Shown piece by piece: positions 35,817 to 44,564 of a stretch of 64,000 nucleotides of DNA (its first letter is position 1; each line of letters opens with the position of its first letter). The notes under the pieces are model-generated. The model saw only the letters and a program-made list of their open reading frames with translations. It made no database searches and had not been told where the DNA came from. Source of the DNA: Marinobacter antarcticus (GTDB lineage Bacteria; Pseudomonadota; Gammaproteobacteria; Pseudomonadales; Oleiphilaceae). The stretch is from positions 1,426,001 through 1,490,000 of the forward strand of contig NZ_FRAQ01000001.1 of assembly GCF_900142385.1 (NCBI RefSeq), read 5' to 3'. The position numbers and the translations under genes are program-made.

Positions 35817-37625
35817 CTAGTTTACCGCTGGCAAATCCTGCACATAGGCTCCGGGCGCCGGCTCGATCACCGGCAGCTTTCCTTCGGATGCATTACGAGC
35901 GTTCACCTCGCCACCACCAAACTGTTCAGCCCAGGCGACCCAGTCGGGCCACCAGGAACCTTCGAACTGTTTAGCGCCCAGTAACCAGGTGTCCGGGTCC
36001 AGATTGCTGTCCTCGTTGAGACGATAGCCGTACTTCTTCCGATCCGGCGGATTGATGATGCCGGCGATGTGACCCGAGCCGCCGAGTACAAAACGCACCG
36101 GTCCGCCCAGGTAGCGTGAGCCCCGATAGCAGGAGATCCAGGGAGCAATGTGATCCTCGATGGCCGACGCAAAGTAACTCGGCACCTTGACTTTCCCCAG
36201 GTCGATCGGAGTGCCCGCCAGCTCAATACCGCCAGGCTCGCGCAGTCGGTTGTGCAGGTACATGTTGCGCAGATAAAAGCTGTGCATGGCCGCAGGCATG
36301 CGGGTGGCATCTGCGTTCCAGTAGAGCAGGTCAAAGGGTGCGTTTTCACGGCCCAGCAGGTAATTATTGACGAAGAATGACCATATCAGTCCATTGGCCC
36401 TCAGCATGTTGAAGGCGGTCGCCATGGAGGCGCCCTCAAGATAACCCTGCTTGTCCATGGCCTTCTCGAGTTTGCTGACGGAATCCTCATCGATAAACAC
36501 TTCCAGGTCGCCGACTTCGGAAAAGTCCATCAAGCTGTTGAGGAAGGTCGCGCTTTTGATCCGGTCGTCTTCACGGGCTGCCAGCCAGGCCAGCGTGCAG
36601 CCGAGCAGGGTGCCGCCAATGCAGTAGCCGACGGTATTGAGCTCGCGCTCGCCGGTGGCTTGCTCAATGGCGTCCATGGCGGCGATGGGCCCCTCCAGCA
36701 TGTAATCTTCAAAACTCTTGTGCGCCAGTTCCGGTCCTGGATTAATCCAAGAGATTACGAACACCGTGTGCCCGTGTTCTACCCAATAACGGATGAACGA
36801 TTTTTTCTCACCCAGATCAAGAATATAGTACTTGTTGATCCAGGGCGGGATTACCAGCAGCGGCCGGCGGTGCACGGTGTCGGTGGTCGGCTTGTACTGA
36901 ATCAGCTGCATCAGCTCATTCTGGAAAACAACATCACCCGGTGTGTTGGCCAGATTCTCACCAACCCTGAAGGCGTCCGGGTCGGACATGCGGAAGGGCA
37001 TAGGGCCCTGGCCCTCATCCAGGTCACGCAGCAAGTTGGCGATCCCTCGTAGCAGGTTCGTGCCACGGGTCTGGACCGTCGTGCGCAGTACTTCGGGATT
37101 GCTCAGGATGAAATTACTTGGGGCCAGAGCGTCGGTCATCTGGCCGGTGAAAAATCGCAGTTTGCGCCTGGTGTGCTTGTCCATTCCGCGCACATCATCG
37201 ATCGTGTCCATGATCCAGCGATTAGAGAGCAAGTACGCCTGTTTGATGGCGTTGAACGCCATTGCATCGTTCCAGCTTGGGTCGCGAAAGCGCCCGTCGC
37301 TCTTTTCCGGCTCGATCACGGCCAATGGCTTGTTGCGTATGCGGCTGGATACCAGACCTGAACAAAATTTGGTGGTGTCCCTGAGCAGCCGCACCTGCGC
37401 GAGGATCACGGTGTCTGGCTGGGTTAAGAGCTTCCCTGTGAGGGAAGCAAAGGGTTTAGCCATGCTTTTGATGCTGACCGGATTAGGAGGTCTGCGTCGT
37501 AACCGGCGCATAATCGAGCGTTTCAGAAGATTGCCGCCATGTACGCCTGCGCGCATCAGGGACTGGGGCACGACGTCGGGCTCGAATTCAGGGGAGGGCG
37601 TAATTTTTACCGGTTTCTCAGACAT
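35817..37625 (-). CDS. phaC: class I polyhydroxyalkanoate synthase PhaC
   Basis: Start placed at ATG 37625 (602 residues), which has GGAG at suitable distance; a GTG 15 nt upstream is the alternative. The N-terminal PhaC domain spans ~100-270. The lipase-like box GYCIGGT at about residue 335 supplies the catalytic cysteine; the later Asp and His lie in the IEDHIAPWIS and GGSGHIAGIINPP segments. It polymerises (R)-3-hydroxyacyl-CoA into storage granules. The length and lack of an adjacent phaE mark class I. phaB lies upstream in the same direction. Confidence 0.93.
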   Translation of the reverse strand: MSEKPVKITPSPEFEPDVVPQSLMRAGVHGGNLLKRSIMRRLRRRPPNPVSIKSMAKPFASLTGKLLTQPDTVILAQVRLLRDTTKFCSGLVSSRIRNKPLAVIEPEKSDGRFRDPSWNDAMAFNAIKQAYLLSNRWIMDTIDDVRGMDKHTRRKLRFFTGQMTDALAPSNFILSNPEVLRTTVQTRGTNLLRGIANLLRDLDEGQGPMPFRMSDPDAFRVGENLANTPGDVVFQNELMQLIQYKPTTDTVHRRPLLVIPPWINKYYILDLGEKKSFIRYWVEHGHTVFVISWINPGPELAHKSFEDYMLEGPIAAMDAIEQATGERELNTVGYCIGGTLLGCTLAWLAAREDDRIKSATFLNSLMDFSEVGDLEVFIDEDSVSKLEKAMDKQGYLEGASMATAFNMLRANGLIWSFFVNNYLLGRENAPFDLLYWNADATRMPAAMHSFYLRNMYLHNRLREPGGIELAGTPIDLGKVKVPSYFASAIEDHIAPWISCYRGSRYLGGPVRFVLGGSGHIAGIINPPDRKKYGYRLNEDSNLDPDTWLLGAKQFEGSWWPDWVAWAEQFGGGEVNARNASEGKLPVIEPAPGAYVQDLPAVN

Positions 37626-37641
37626 TGACACAGTCTCCACT

Positions 37642-37662
37642 CCGCGGCCACTGGGGCCGCGG
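37642..37662 (-). promoter_or_regulatory. strong hairpin just upstream of the phaC ribosome site
   Basis: CCGCGGCC (37642-37649) and GGCCGCGG (37655-37662) are perfect complements with a 5-base loop, located 16-37 nt before the phaC ATG in the phaB-phaC gap. There is no T-run on the minus strand, so it is not a standard terminator. It could attenuate the phaB-phaC readthrough or affect phaC translation, or protect mRNA ends. Confidence 0.4.
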
Positions 37663-37722
37663 ATTTATCAGAAACGGCGACGGACGCAAGTATTCGATGC
37701 GTCTACCGCGACGTGGTATTAC

Positions 37723-38466
37723 TTACATGTACACGCCGCCGTTAACGTTAATTTGCTGACCGGTGATGTAGTCTCCTTCCGCTGCCAGGAAAACCACTGC
37801 TCGTGCGATTTCCTCCGGTTGACCAAAGCGACCCATTGGCACTCGTGCAACAATCTGTTCACGGATATTCTCGGGAACCTGAGCGAGCATTTCCGTCTCG
37901 GTAAAGCCTGGGGCAATGGCATTGACAGTAATGTTGTGCTTGGCCACTTCCAATGCCAGGGTTTTGGTGAACGCGATAATGCCGCCCTTACTGGCCGCGT
38001 AGTTAGCCTGCCCGAAGTTGCCGGCCTGACCGACGAAGGAGGTAATGTTGATGATGCGCCCGTACTTCTGCTCCAGCATGATGTTCAGCACTTCGGAACA
38101 TGTGGCGTAGACGCTCCCAAGGTTGGTATCGAGAACCTCGTTCCAGTCCTCGTCGGTGAGTTTTTTCATGGACTTGTCCCGGGTGATACCGGCGTTGTTC
38201 ACCAGGATGTCGATGCGCCCCCACTTTTCGTGAACCTCTTTAATCATGGCGCGTGCCTCCGGCATTTTTGAAAGATCCGCCTTGATGGCCAGTGCCCGGA
38301 CGCCAGTCGCCTCAATTTCCTTGAGGGTTTCGTCCGCATCGGACTGGCGTGAGCGATAGTTGATTGCGACGTCGGCGCCCCGTTGGGCAAGCTGAAGTGC
38401 GATATGCCGGCCAATGCCACGAGATCCGCCGGTAACGATGGCTATCTTGCCTTTGAGGTCTTGCAT
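37723..38466 (-). CDS. phaB: acetoacetyl-CoA reductase (PhaB-type SDR)
   Basis: A 247-residue short-chain dehydrogenase: cofactor motif TGGSRGIGRHI, NNAGITRDKSM, catalytic Ser in INITSFVGQAGN and YAASKGG. The ending (GDYITGQQINVNGGVYM) is characteristic of the PhaB/FabG group. Adjacent phaC supports NADPH-dependent reduction of acetoacetyl-CoA to (R)-3-hydroxybutyryl-CoA for polymer synthesis; a fabG-like role in fatty acid synthesis cannot be excluded from sequence alone. AGGAGA precedes the ATG. No phaA thiolase gene lies in the window. Confidence 0.85.
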   Translation of the reverse strand: MQDLKGKIAIVTGGSRGIGRHIALQLAQRGADVAINYRSRQSDADETLKEIEATGVRALAIKADLSKMPEARAMIKEVHEKWGRIDILVNNAGITRDKSMKKLTDEDWNEVLDTNLGSVYATCSEVLNIMLEQKYGRIINITSFVGQAGNFGQANYAASKGGIIAFTKTLALEVAKHNITVNAIAPGFTETEMLAQVPENIREQIVARVPMGRFGQPEEIARAVVFLAAEGDYITGQQINVNGGVYM

Positions 38467-38612
38467 GAAATTCTCCTCGGAACGAAGTTGATACTTGATT
38501 GTTGTTGTTCGTTAAGACATCACAGCCACGCACAGGGATGCTGCGAGAAAGGCTTGATTTCAAGCTAGCAGAGGCTCCAAAACATCACAAGGACTCGGCG
38601 CAAATCAACCGG

Positions 38613-39830
38613 TCAGGCTGCACGGATGAAGTCCCGTACCCGCGGCGCAATGGCCTCGCGCCACTGGCTGCCGTTGAATACACCGTAATGGCCAACACCC
38701 GGCTGCAGGTGATGCAGCCGACGGGAGTCCGGTACATTGATGCATAGATCGTGGGCAGCCCGGGTCTGTCCGGGGCTTGAAATGTCATCTTTCTCACCCT
38801 CGATCGTCATCAGGGCGGTGTCGTGGATGGCGGCCGGATTCACCAGACGTCCACGGTGTTTGAAGCAGCCGCGGGCCAGGTGAAACTCCTGGAAGACGCG
38901 TTGTATGGTGTCCAGATAATAAGTCGCTGGCAGATCCATCACGGCCAGGTACTCGTCGTAGAAGTCGCGGTGGCGGCTGACCTTGTCGGTCTTGTCATCG
39001 CGAATGGAGCGGAAAAGCTCACGGTAGGCCTTAATGTGTCGCCCGAGGTTCATGTTCACAAAACCGGTCAGCTGCAGGAACCCGGGATAAACTTTGCGCA
39101 TGGCTCCAGGGTAGGGCGCGGGCACCGGGTGCACGAGGTTGCGTTTGAACCATGATAGCTTGTGTTTGGTAGCCAGTTTGCAGGGCGTGGTGGGGTCTAT
39201 GCGACCGTCTATGGGACCGCTCATCAGTGTCAGCGAGCGAGGCGCCGCAGGGTGGCCATCCTCGGCCATGACTGCGGTGGCGGCAAGCACGGGCACCACT
39301 GGCTGGCAGACCGCCAAAACGTGGGTGTCTGGCCCCAGGTGATCGATAAACTCTATGACGTAGTCGATGTAGTCATCGAGGCCAAAATCACCCTCTGACA
39401 GCGGAACCTTGCAGGCATCGCGCCAGTCCGTGATGTACACGTCGTGTTCCGGCAGCATCGCCTCCACGGTGCCACGCAGGAGCGAGGCAAAGTGGCCGGA
39501 CAGGGGCGCGACAATCAGCAGTTTCGGGTCATCGGGCCGCGTTACGCTGCGCCGGAAGTGTTTAAGCTGCGCAAACGGTTTACGCAAAACAATCTCTTCC
39601 TGAACTTCGACTCGCTCGCCATCACAGAGAGTTGTGTGCAGATTGAAAGCCGGTTTCGGGTAGCGCTGGGTGAGATCTCTGAACACCCCGTAGGCCGACG
39701 CAACGCTGCGTGCCCCGGGAACGCGGGATAAAGGGCTCAGTCGGTGCTGGAGCAGGGTGCTCTGGGCGCCGGTCAGCATGCGTATGGGCTTCAGCGCAGC
39801 GCGGCCTATCTCGTGGGCAAAGTACATCAT
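38613..39830 (-). CDS. phaZ: intracellular polyhydroxyalkanoate depolymerase (PhaZ-type)
   Basis: A 405-residue alpha/beta hydrolase of the intracellular PHB depolymerase family. The nucleophile motif is the family's cysteine box AVCQPVVP instead of a serine box. Other recognisable parts are YITDWRDACKVPLSEGDFGL and MTIEGEKDDISSPGQTRAA near the C-terminus, followed by the HHLQPGVGHYGVF histidine. It would degrade amorphous granule PHA inside the cell. No signal peptide is present. It lies in the same direction as phaB and phaC with a 146-nt gap, and diverges from the enolase-superfamily gene. Confidence 0.88.
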   Translation of the reverse strand: MMYFAHEIGRAALKPIRMLTGAQSTLLQHRLSPLSRVPGARSVASAYGVFRDLTQRYPKPAFNLHTTLCDGERVEVQEEIVLRKPFAQLKHFRRSVTRPDDPKLLIVAPLSGHFASLLRGTVEAMLPEHDVYITDWRDACKVPLSEGDFGLDDYIDYVIEFIDHLGPDTHVLAVCQPVVPVLAATAVMAEDGHPAAPRSLTLMSGPIDGRIDPTTPCKLATKHKLSWFKRNLVHPVPAPYPGAMRKVYPGFLQLTGFVNMNLGRHIKAYRELFRSIRDDKTDKVSRHRDFYDEYLAVMDLPATYYLDTIQRVFQEFHLARGCFKHRGRLVNPAAIHDTALMTIEGEKDDISSPGQTRAAHDLCINVPDSRRLHHLQPGVGHYGVFNGSQWREAIAPRVRDFIRAA

Positions 39831-40010
39831 GGCATTGTCCTGCTTGAGTTCTGGGTTGCGGCGTTGTCCCAGTAAGCCTTAGGGAAACCGTGAGTGCTAC
39901 ATTAACACGATTTTGGAAAGTCGAAATACGAGGCTGTAAATATCGGCGCCACCAGCCTGCGGCGGCTATGCTCAAGAGATGCTGAGCGTTGCTGATCAAG
40001 GAAATGCGTC

Positions 40011-41111
40011 ATGCGTATCGAGAGTATCGCGGTTTATACCGCAGATTTAACCTATACGGGTAAGGCGTATGCCTTTGCCGGAGGAAGATCGCACCGTGTG
40101 TTCACCAGCACAGTGGTGGCGGTGACCACAAACACGGGGCTAGTGGGCTATGGCGAAGTCTGCCCCTGCGGCCCCAACTATATGGCGGCGTTCTCTGAGG
40201 GCATTCCCTCTTGCCTGTCGTTGCTGGCGCCCAGTGTGATAGGTGAGGATCCCACTCACACCACGCGCATCCACGAGTGCATGGATCAGGCACTGACCGG
40301 GCATGCGGCTGCCAAGGCGGCCATCGATATTGCCTGCTGGGATTTGTTGGGCAAGCATGCTGGGCTGCCAGTCTACGCTTTGCTCGGCGGGCTGCTCTCG
40401 CCGTCTATGCCGCTGCACCGAAATGTTCCATTGGCGGAATCGGATGAGATGGAAGAATCTTTGCGCCAGTTTCGGTCAGAAGGGTTTCGCCGTTTTCAGA
40501 TCAAGCTGGGGCGCAGTGTTGAGGAAGATATCGATCTCGTTCGCGCTCTGAGCAAGGTCAAACATGCAGACGAGCTTTGGATGTGCGACATTAATCGGGC
40601 CTGGCGGCAGGATGAAGCCGTCCGATTCTCGCGGGCGCTTGAAGATCTGGAGATCTATCTTGAGCAGCCCTGTTACAGCTACGAGGAGTGCCTGTCGGTT
40701 CGCCGTCGAATTCGCCACCCGGTTAAACTGGACGAAAGCCTGAACTCCCTGGCGGATGTGCAACGGGCCTTGCGCGACGATGCCATGGACGCCATGGCCC
40801 TGAAGGTCAGTAGGGTCGGTGGTCTGACGCCATCACGGATCATTCGGGACGTGTGCGTGGATGCCGGCATAGCCATGACCATTGAAGATGCCTGGGGCAG
40901 TGGTATAGCCACTGCAGCCTATGCGCATCTCGCGGTCAGCACCCCGGCAAAAGCTTTGCTGACTACCACGGATCTCCACAATTACAATACCTCCCAGTTG
41001 GCAACCGGAGCGCCTGAAGTTTTTTCCGGCCAGATGACCCTCAGTGATCGCCCGGGGTTGGGTGTGGTTCCGGATTTTGAGAAGCTGACACTGCTTGATG
41101 TGTATGAGTAA
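40011..41111 (+). CDS. mandelate racemase/muconate lactonizing (enolase superfamily) enzyme
   Basis: A 366-residue member with the capping domain in the first ~125 residues and the barrel afterwards. The second-strand motif is FQIKLG, so the usual KxK reads QxK; metal ligands are Asp in CDINRAW, Glu in LEQPC and Asp in KLDESLN; a lysine lies in LKVSRVGG. The QxK form is found in members acting on hydroxyproline or its betaine (racemases and dehydratases), but acid-sugar or other substrates remain possible. It is divergent from phaZ with a 180-nt gap. The substrate is unassigned. Confidence 0.8.
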   Translation: MRIESIAVYTADLTYTGKAYAFAGGRSHRVFTSTVVAVTTNTGLVGYGEVCPCGPNYMAAFSEGIPSCLSLLAPSVIGEDPTHTTRIHECMDQALTGHAAAKAAIDIACWDLLGKHAGLPVYALLGGLLSPSMPLHRNVPLAESDEMEESLRQFRSEGFRRFQIKLGRSVEEDIDLVRALSKVKHADELWMCDINRAWRQDEAVRFSRALEDLEIYLEQPCYSYEECLSVRRRIRHPVKLDESLNSLADVQRALRDDAMDAMALKVSRVGGLTPSRIIRDVCVDAGIAMTIEDAWGSGIATAAYAHLAVSTPAKALLTTTDLHNYNTSQLATGAPEVFSGQMTLSDRPGLGVVPDFEKLTLLDVYE

Positions 41112-41174
41112 GCTGGCCGATTTTGACACGGCTGTTGGAGCGGCAGGTTTTTTTTCGCCGGAGACTTTCACGTT

Positions 41175-41378
41175 ATGGAAACTGCTAACCTGATTTGGGG
41201 GCTGATTTTCAGCTCTGTTGGCATCGGCTATTTTATCTACGGGAGAAAGCAGTCGAATCTGGTCGCCCGGTACTGTGGTATCGCGCTGATTCTGTACCCA
41301 TATCTGATAACGAATACGCTTGCCCTGGTGGCTGTGGGTGTTGTACTTATGCTCACCCCCAGATTTGTTGAGCTCTGA
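41175..41378 (+). CDS. small inner-membrane protein, two segments
   Basis: A 67-residue protein with one hydrophobic segment at NLIWGLIFSSVGIGYFIYG, a basic loop (RKQSNLVARY) and a second at ITNTLALVAVGVVLML. It looks like the small conserved membrane proteins often annotated as amino-acid transport proteins without experimental support. It ends 5 nt before the antiporter gene, so the two are probably co-transcribed; a functional connection is an inference only. Confidence 0.65.
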   Translation: METANLIWGLIFSSVGIGYFIYGRKQSNLVARYCGIALILYPYLITNTLALVAVGVVLMLTPRFVEL

Positions 41379-41383
41379 CCTAT

Positions 41384-43270
41384 ATGACCGCCTATTTCAT
41401 TCAGGCTTTTATTTATCTCCTGGCTGCCGTGATCGCGGTGCCTTTGGCAAAACGCTTTGGCATGGGTTCCGTGTTGGGCTATCTGGTTGCCGGTGTGGTG
41501 ATCGGGCCGGTTATGGGGCTCGTAGGACAGGAAACCAGCACCATTCAGCATTTTGCTGAATTTGGTGTTGTCATGATGTTATTCGTGATTGGCATGGAAA
41601 TCGATCCGAAGGCGCTTTGGGCGATGAGGGTTCGCCTTCTGGGTCTCGGCGGTTTACAGGTGACGTTGACGGCTGGCGCCGGGATGGGGGTGGCCTGGTG
41701 GCTTGGGCTTCAATGGCAGACGGCGCTAACGGTTGGCCTTATTTTCGCGCTGTCGTCTACCGCGATTGTGCTGCAAACCCTGGATGAGAAGGGTTTGTCG
41801 AAGACTGAAGGCGGGCGCAATGCGTTTTCAGTATTGCTGTTTCAGGACATCGCTGTTATCCCCATGCTTGCTTTGATTCCGCTGTTGGCGTTGCCGGGTC
41901 TGAAGGATGATTCCGGCTCTGCGTCTGGTCCCGAAGGGGGTTTGAGCCTGGTGGCCAGTCTGCCGGGTTGGGCGCATGCTCTGGTTGTAGTGGGTGCGGT
42001 CGCGGCGGTTATTGTTGGCGGATACTACCTGAGCCGCCCATTGTTCCGTTATGTGGTGAAGTCCGGGTTGCGGGAGGTTTTTACTGCCACGGCGTTGATG
42101 CTGGTTATTGGTATTGCCGCGCTCATGAGCCTCGTAAATCTCTCGCCGGCCCTTGGTGCCTTTCTGGCAGGTGTGGTGCTGGCTAACAGTGAGTTCCGTC
42201 ACGAGCTGGAAGCCAATATTGAGCCGTTTAAGGGGCTGTTACTGGGCCTGTTTTTTATCACCGTGGGTGCTGGAATCAACTTCGAGGTATTGCTGGCAGA
42301 GTGGGGCACCATTGTTTCTCTGGGCACGGCTGTGATTGCAGTCAAGGCACTGGTCCTGCTGGCCCTTGCACAGATGTTCGGGATTCGCAGCAGTAACGGC
42401 TGGCTGTTTACTCTGGGACTGGCGCAGGCGGGAGAGTTCGGTTTTGTTTTGCTCACCTATAGCGTGCAAAGCAATGTGATTCCGCCAGATATCTCTCAGA
42501 TTCTCTCGCTGGTTGTCGCACTGTCCATGTTTCTCACGCCATTGTTGTTTATCGTTTACGACCGCATCGTGCTTCCACAGTATCGACGCTCCAGGAACGA
42601 TGAACGGGAAGCAGACACCATTGATGAGCAGGCACCGGTCATTGTGGCCGGGGTGGGGCGGTTTGGACAGATTGTCTGCCGCTTATTGCGGGCCAATAAC
42701 GTTCCTATTGTGGTGCTCGACCACGAACTCGAGCAGATTGAAAATGTTCGTCAGATCAACATCAAGAGCTTCTTTGGTGATGCCAGTCGCCCCGATTTGC
42801 TGGAAAAAGCCGGTATTGAACAGGCGCGCCTGTTGGTAGTGGCGATTGATGACCGGGATCGCGCCGTGAAGATGGTAAAGCATGTAAAGAAGTTCTTCCC
42901 GGGTGTCTGGGTGCTGGCGCGAGCATTTGACCGTGGCCACGGCTATCAGCTTCGGGAAGCGGGTGCTGACGATGTGATGAGTGAAACCTATCATTCTGCT
43001 CTGGAGCTTGGCGGACATGCACTAACGGCCATGGGCGTGCATCCGATGCGGGCAAAACAGATGACCTGGGCATTTGTTGAAAATGAACAGGCCCATGAAG
43101 AGCAGCTGTTCGAGGCATGGAAGGAAATCGAAGAGGGGATCAACTTCAGTCCCCGCTATGGCGAGCTGTTCATGAAGCTGGAAGAGGCGCTGAGCAGTGC
43201 CATGCACGGGGACTGGGAAGAGCTACAGAGTAAGGATGTTCCGGTCTGGACGCCGCCGGAACATCACTGA
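41384..43270 (+). CDS. CPA2-family monovalent cation:proton antiporter with TrkA-N domain (KefB/C-like)
   Basis: A 628-residue protein. About twelve membrane segments cover residues 5-380 (GYLVAGVVIGPVMGLVG in the first part, FALSSTAIVLQTLDEKG with the family's conserved region, GLAQAGEFGFVLL). A C-terminal RCK/TrkA-N nucleotide-binding domain begins at VIVAGVGRFGQIVCRLLR (~residue 425). This is the layout of glutathione-gated potassium efflux systems, which protect against electrophiles by acidifying the cytoplasm; specificity for K+ or Na+ cannot be read. No KefF/KefG partner gene adjoins. Its 3' end overlaps the convergent MFS gene by 7 nt. Confidence 0.9.
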   Translation: MTAYFIQAFIYLLAAVIAVPLAKRFGMGSVLGYLVAGVVIGPVMGLVGQETSTIQHFAEFGVVMMLFVIGMEIDPKALWAMRVRLLGLGGLQVTLTAGAGMGVAWWLGLQWQTALTVGLIFALSSTAIVLQTLDEKGLSKTEGGRNAFSVLLFQDIAVIPMLALIPLLALPGLKDDSGSASGPEGGLSLVASLPGWAHALVVVGAVAAVIVGGYYLSRPLFRYVVKSGLREVFTATALMLVIGIAALMSLVNLSPALGAFLAGVVLANSEFRHELEANIEPFKGLLLGLFFITVGAGINFEVLLAEWGTIVSLGTAVIAVKALVLLALAQMFGIRSSNGWLFTLGLAQAGEFGFVLLTYSVQSNVIPPDISQILSLVVALSMFLTPLLFIVYDRIVLPQYRRSRNDEREADTIDEQAPVIVAGVGRFGQIVCRLLRANNVPIVVLDHELEQIENVRQINIKSFFGDASRPDLLEKAGIEQARLLVVAIDDRDRAVKMVKHVKKFFPGVWVLARAFDRGHGYQLREAGADDVMSETYHSALELGGHALTAMGVHPMRAKQMTWAFVENEQAHEEQLFEAWKEIEEGINFSPRYGELFMKLEEALSSAMHGDWEELQSKDVPVWTPPEHH

Positions 43271-44451
43271 TCACGCCATAAGAGAATCAGCAATGCCACG
43301 GCCGCCATAGAGCCAACGAAGACGGAGAAGATAATACCTGTTGCCTTAAGGCTGAGCAGACTGGCCATCAAGCCGATGCCAATCACCGGCACTGAGATGG
43401 CAATGTAGGCGATAATAAAGAAGGTGGAGGTTACTGCTGCGCGTTCCGCCGGCGGACTCGCCGCGTTTATAGCGCCCATGCCGGCGCGAAAAGCGATACC
43501 TTGGCCCATGCCAGCGATGACCGCACCGACCATGAACAGGGTGAGCGACTGAGAATGGATGCCGAGCGCTACGGGCGTCACGCCAGCAACAAGGGTGGCG
43601 CACCCGATTGGTAAACGCAGGCGCAGTGGCAGTTTATCCTGCAAGAACTGGCCGAGTGTTGAGGCAATAAAGATACTGCCCGCCACAACGCCGACCAGTA
43701 GACGGTTATCATAACCCAACACATTGCCCATCATCGCCGGCGCAATCGAGGTGAAAAAGCCACAAACCGCAAAGCCGGCAAAGCCCGCGAGGGCAGCGGG
43801 TACAAACACACCGCGTACTTCCAGGGGCACATTCAGGCGCTGAAGTGACAGCTTTGGGTGAGTCGGTCTTTTTACTGTTTCCGGGGCCCACCAAATGCAG
43901 ATGAGTGCCAGGAGAGCTAGCGCGATGTGTACCTGATAGGTCAATTCCAGTGGAGAGGGCAGGTATTGTGAAAGTGCGCCCGCAAGCATAGGGCCAAGGC
44001 CAAGCCCGCCCATATTCGCGGCGGTGGCAAAAAGCGTGGCCCGCTCACGCCAGTGTGGTGGCGCCAGTTCCAGCACGGCCACGGTCGCGGTGCCGGTAAA
44101 AATACCTGCGGAGAGCCCCGACAGTACACGGCCCGCAAGAATCATTGCCAGTCCGTCGGCCTGCCAGAATATCAGGTCGCTGATGATCGAACACACAATG
44201 CCGGCAAACAGCATCGGCCTGCGCCCCAACTGATCAGACCAGCGCCCGGTGACTACAAGTGCGGCAATGACACCGAAGGCGTACGCAGCAAAGATGATGG
44301 TGATCATCAACTGGGAAAACCCGAAGGTCTCCTGATAGATGGGGTAGAGCGGAGTCGGCATGGTGGTACCGATCATCACGACACTGAATGCGAAGGCAGC
44401 GCCGAGAAAAATCAGCAGTCCAGAGAAGCTACGCGTGTCTGATGATGGCAT
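43264..44451 (-). CDS. MFS transporter (drug:H+ antiporter type)
   Basis: Start set at ATG 44451 (395 residues); a TTG at 44478 would add nine residues. Twelve hydrophobic segments, motif A-like GRWSDQLGRRPMLFAG after segment two, and GRVLSGLSAGIFTGTATV in segment four, typical of DHA1 efflux proteins. Substrate unknown. The stop overlaps the antiporter stop from the opposite strand. Upstream, divergent, is the homocysteine methyltransferase-like gene. Confidence 0.83.
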   Translation of the reverse strand: MPSSDTRSFSGLLIFLGAAFAFSVVMIGTTMPTPLYPIYQETFGFSQLMITIIFAAYAFGVIAALVVTGRWSDQLGRRPMLFAGIVCSIISDLIFWQADGLAMILAGRVLSGLSAGIFTGTATVAVLELAPPHWRERATLFATAANMGGLGLGPMLAGALSQYLPSPLELTYQVHIALALLALICIWWAPETVKRPTHPKLSLQRLNVPLEVRGVFVPAALAGFAGFAVCGFFTSIAPAMMGNVLGYDNRLLVGVVAGSIFIASTLGQFLQDKLPLRLRLPIGCATLVAGVTPVALGIHSQSLTLFMVGAVIAGMGQGIAFRAGMGAINAASPPAERAAVTSTFFIIAYIAISVPVIGIGLMASLLSLKATGIIFSVFVGSMAAVALLILLWRDQ

Positions 44452-44564
44452 GGTTGAGGTCCGACGAGATTTTAGCAAAATGGTAGCTGATTAGCGGGCG
44501 CGGCGAGCTCTGGTTGGCATAATACCCGTGTTCATATATTCACTCTTAAGGAAACAAGCGCATT

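Noticed and set aside
36943..38271. A 442-codon open frame antisense to phaC and phaB
   Set aside because: The protein is rich in Arg, Ser and Pro without domain features, and the opposite strand encodes two certain proteins; it is a frame kept open by codon usage.
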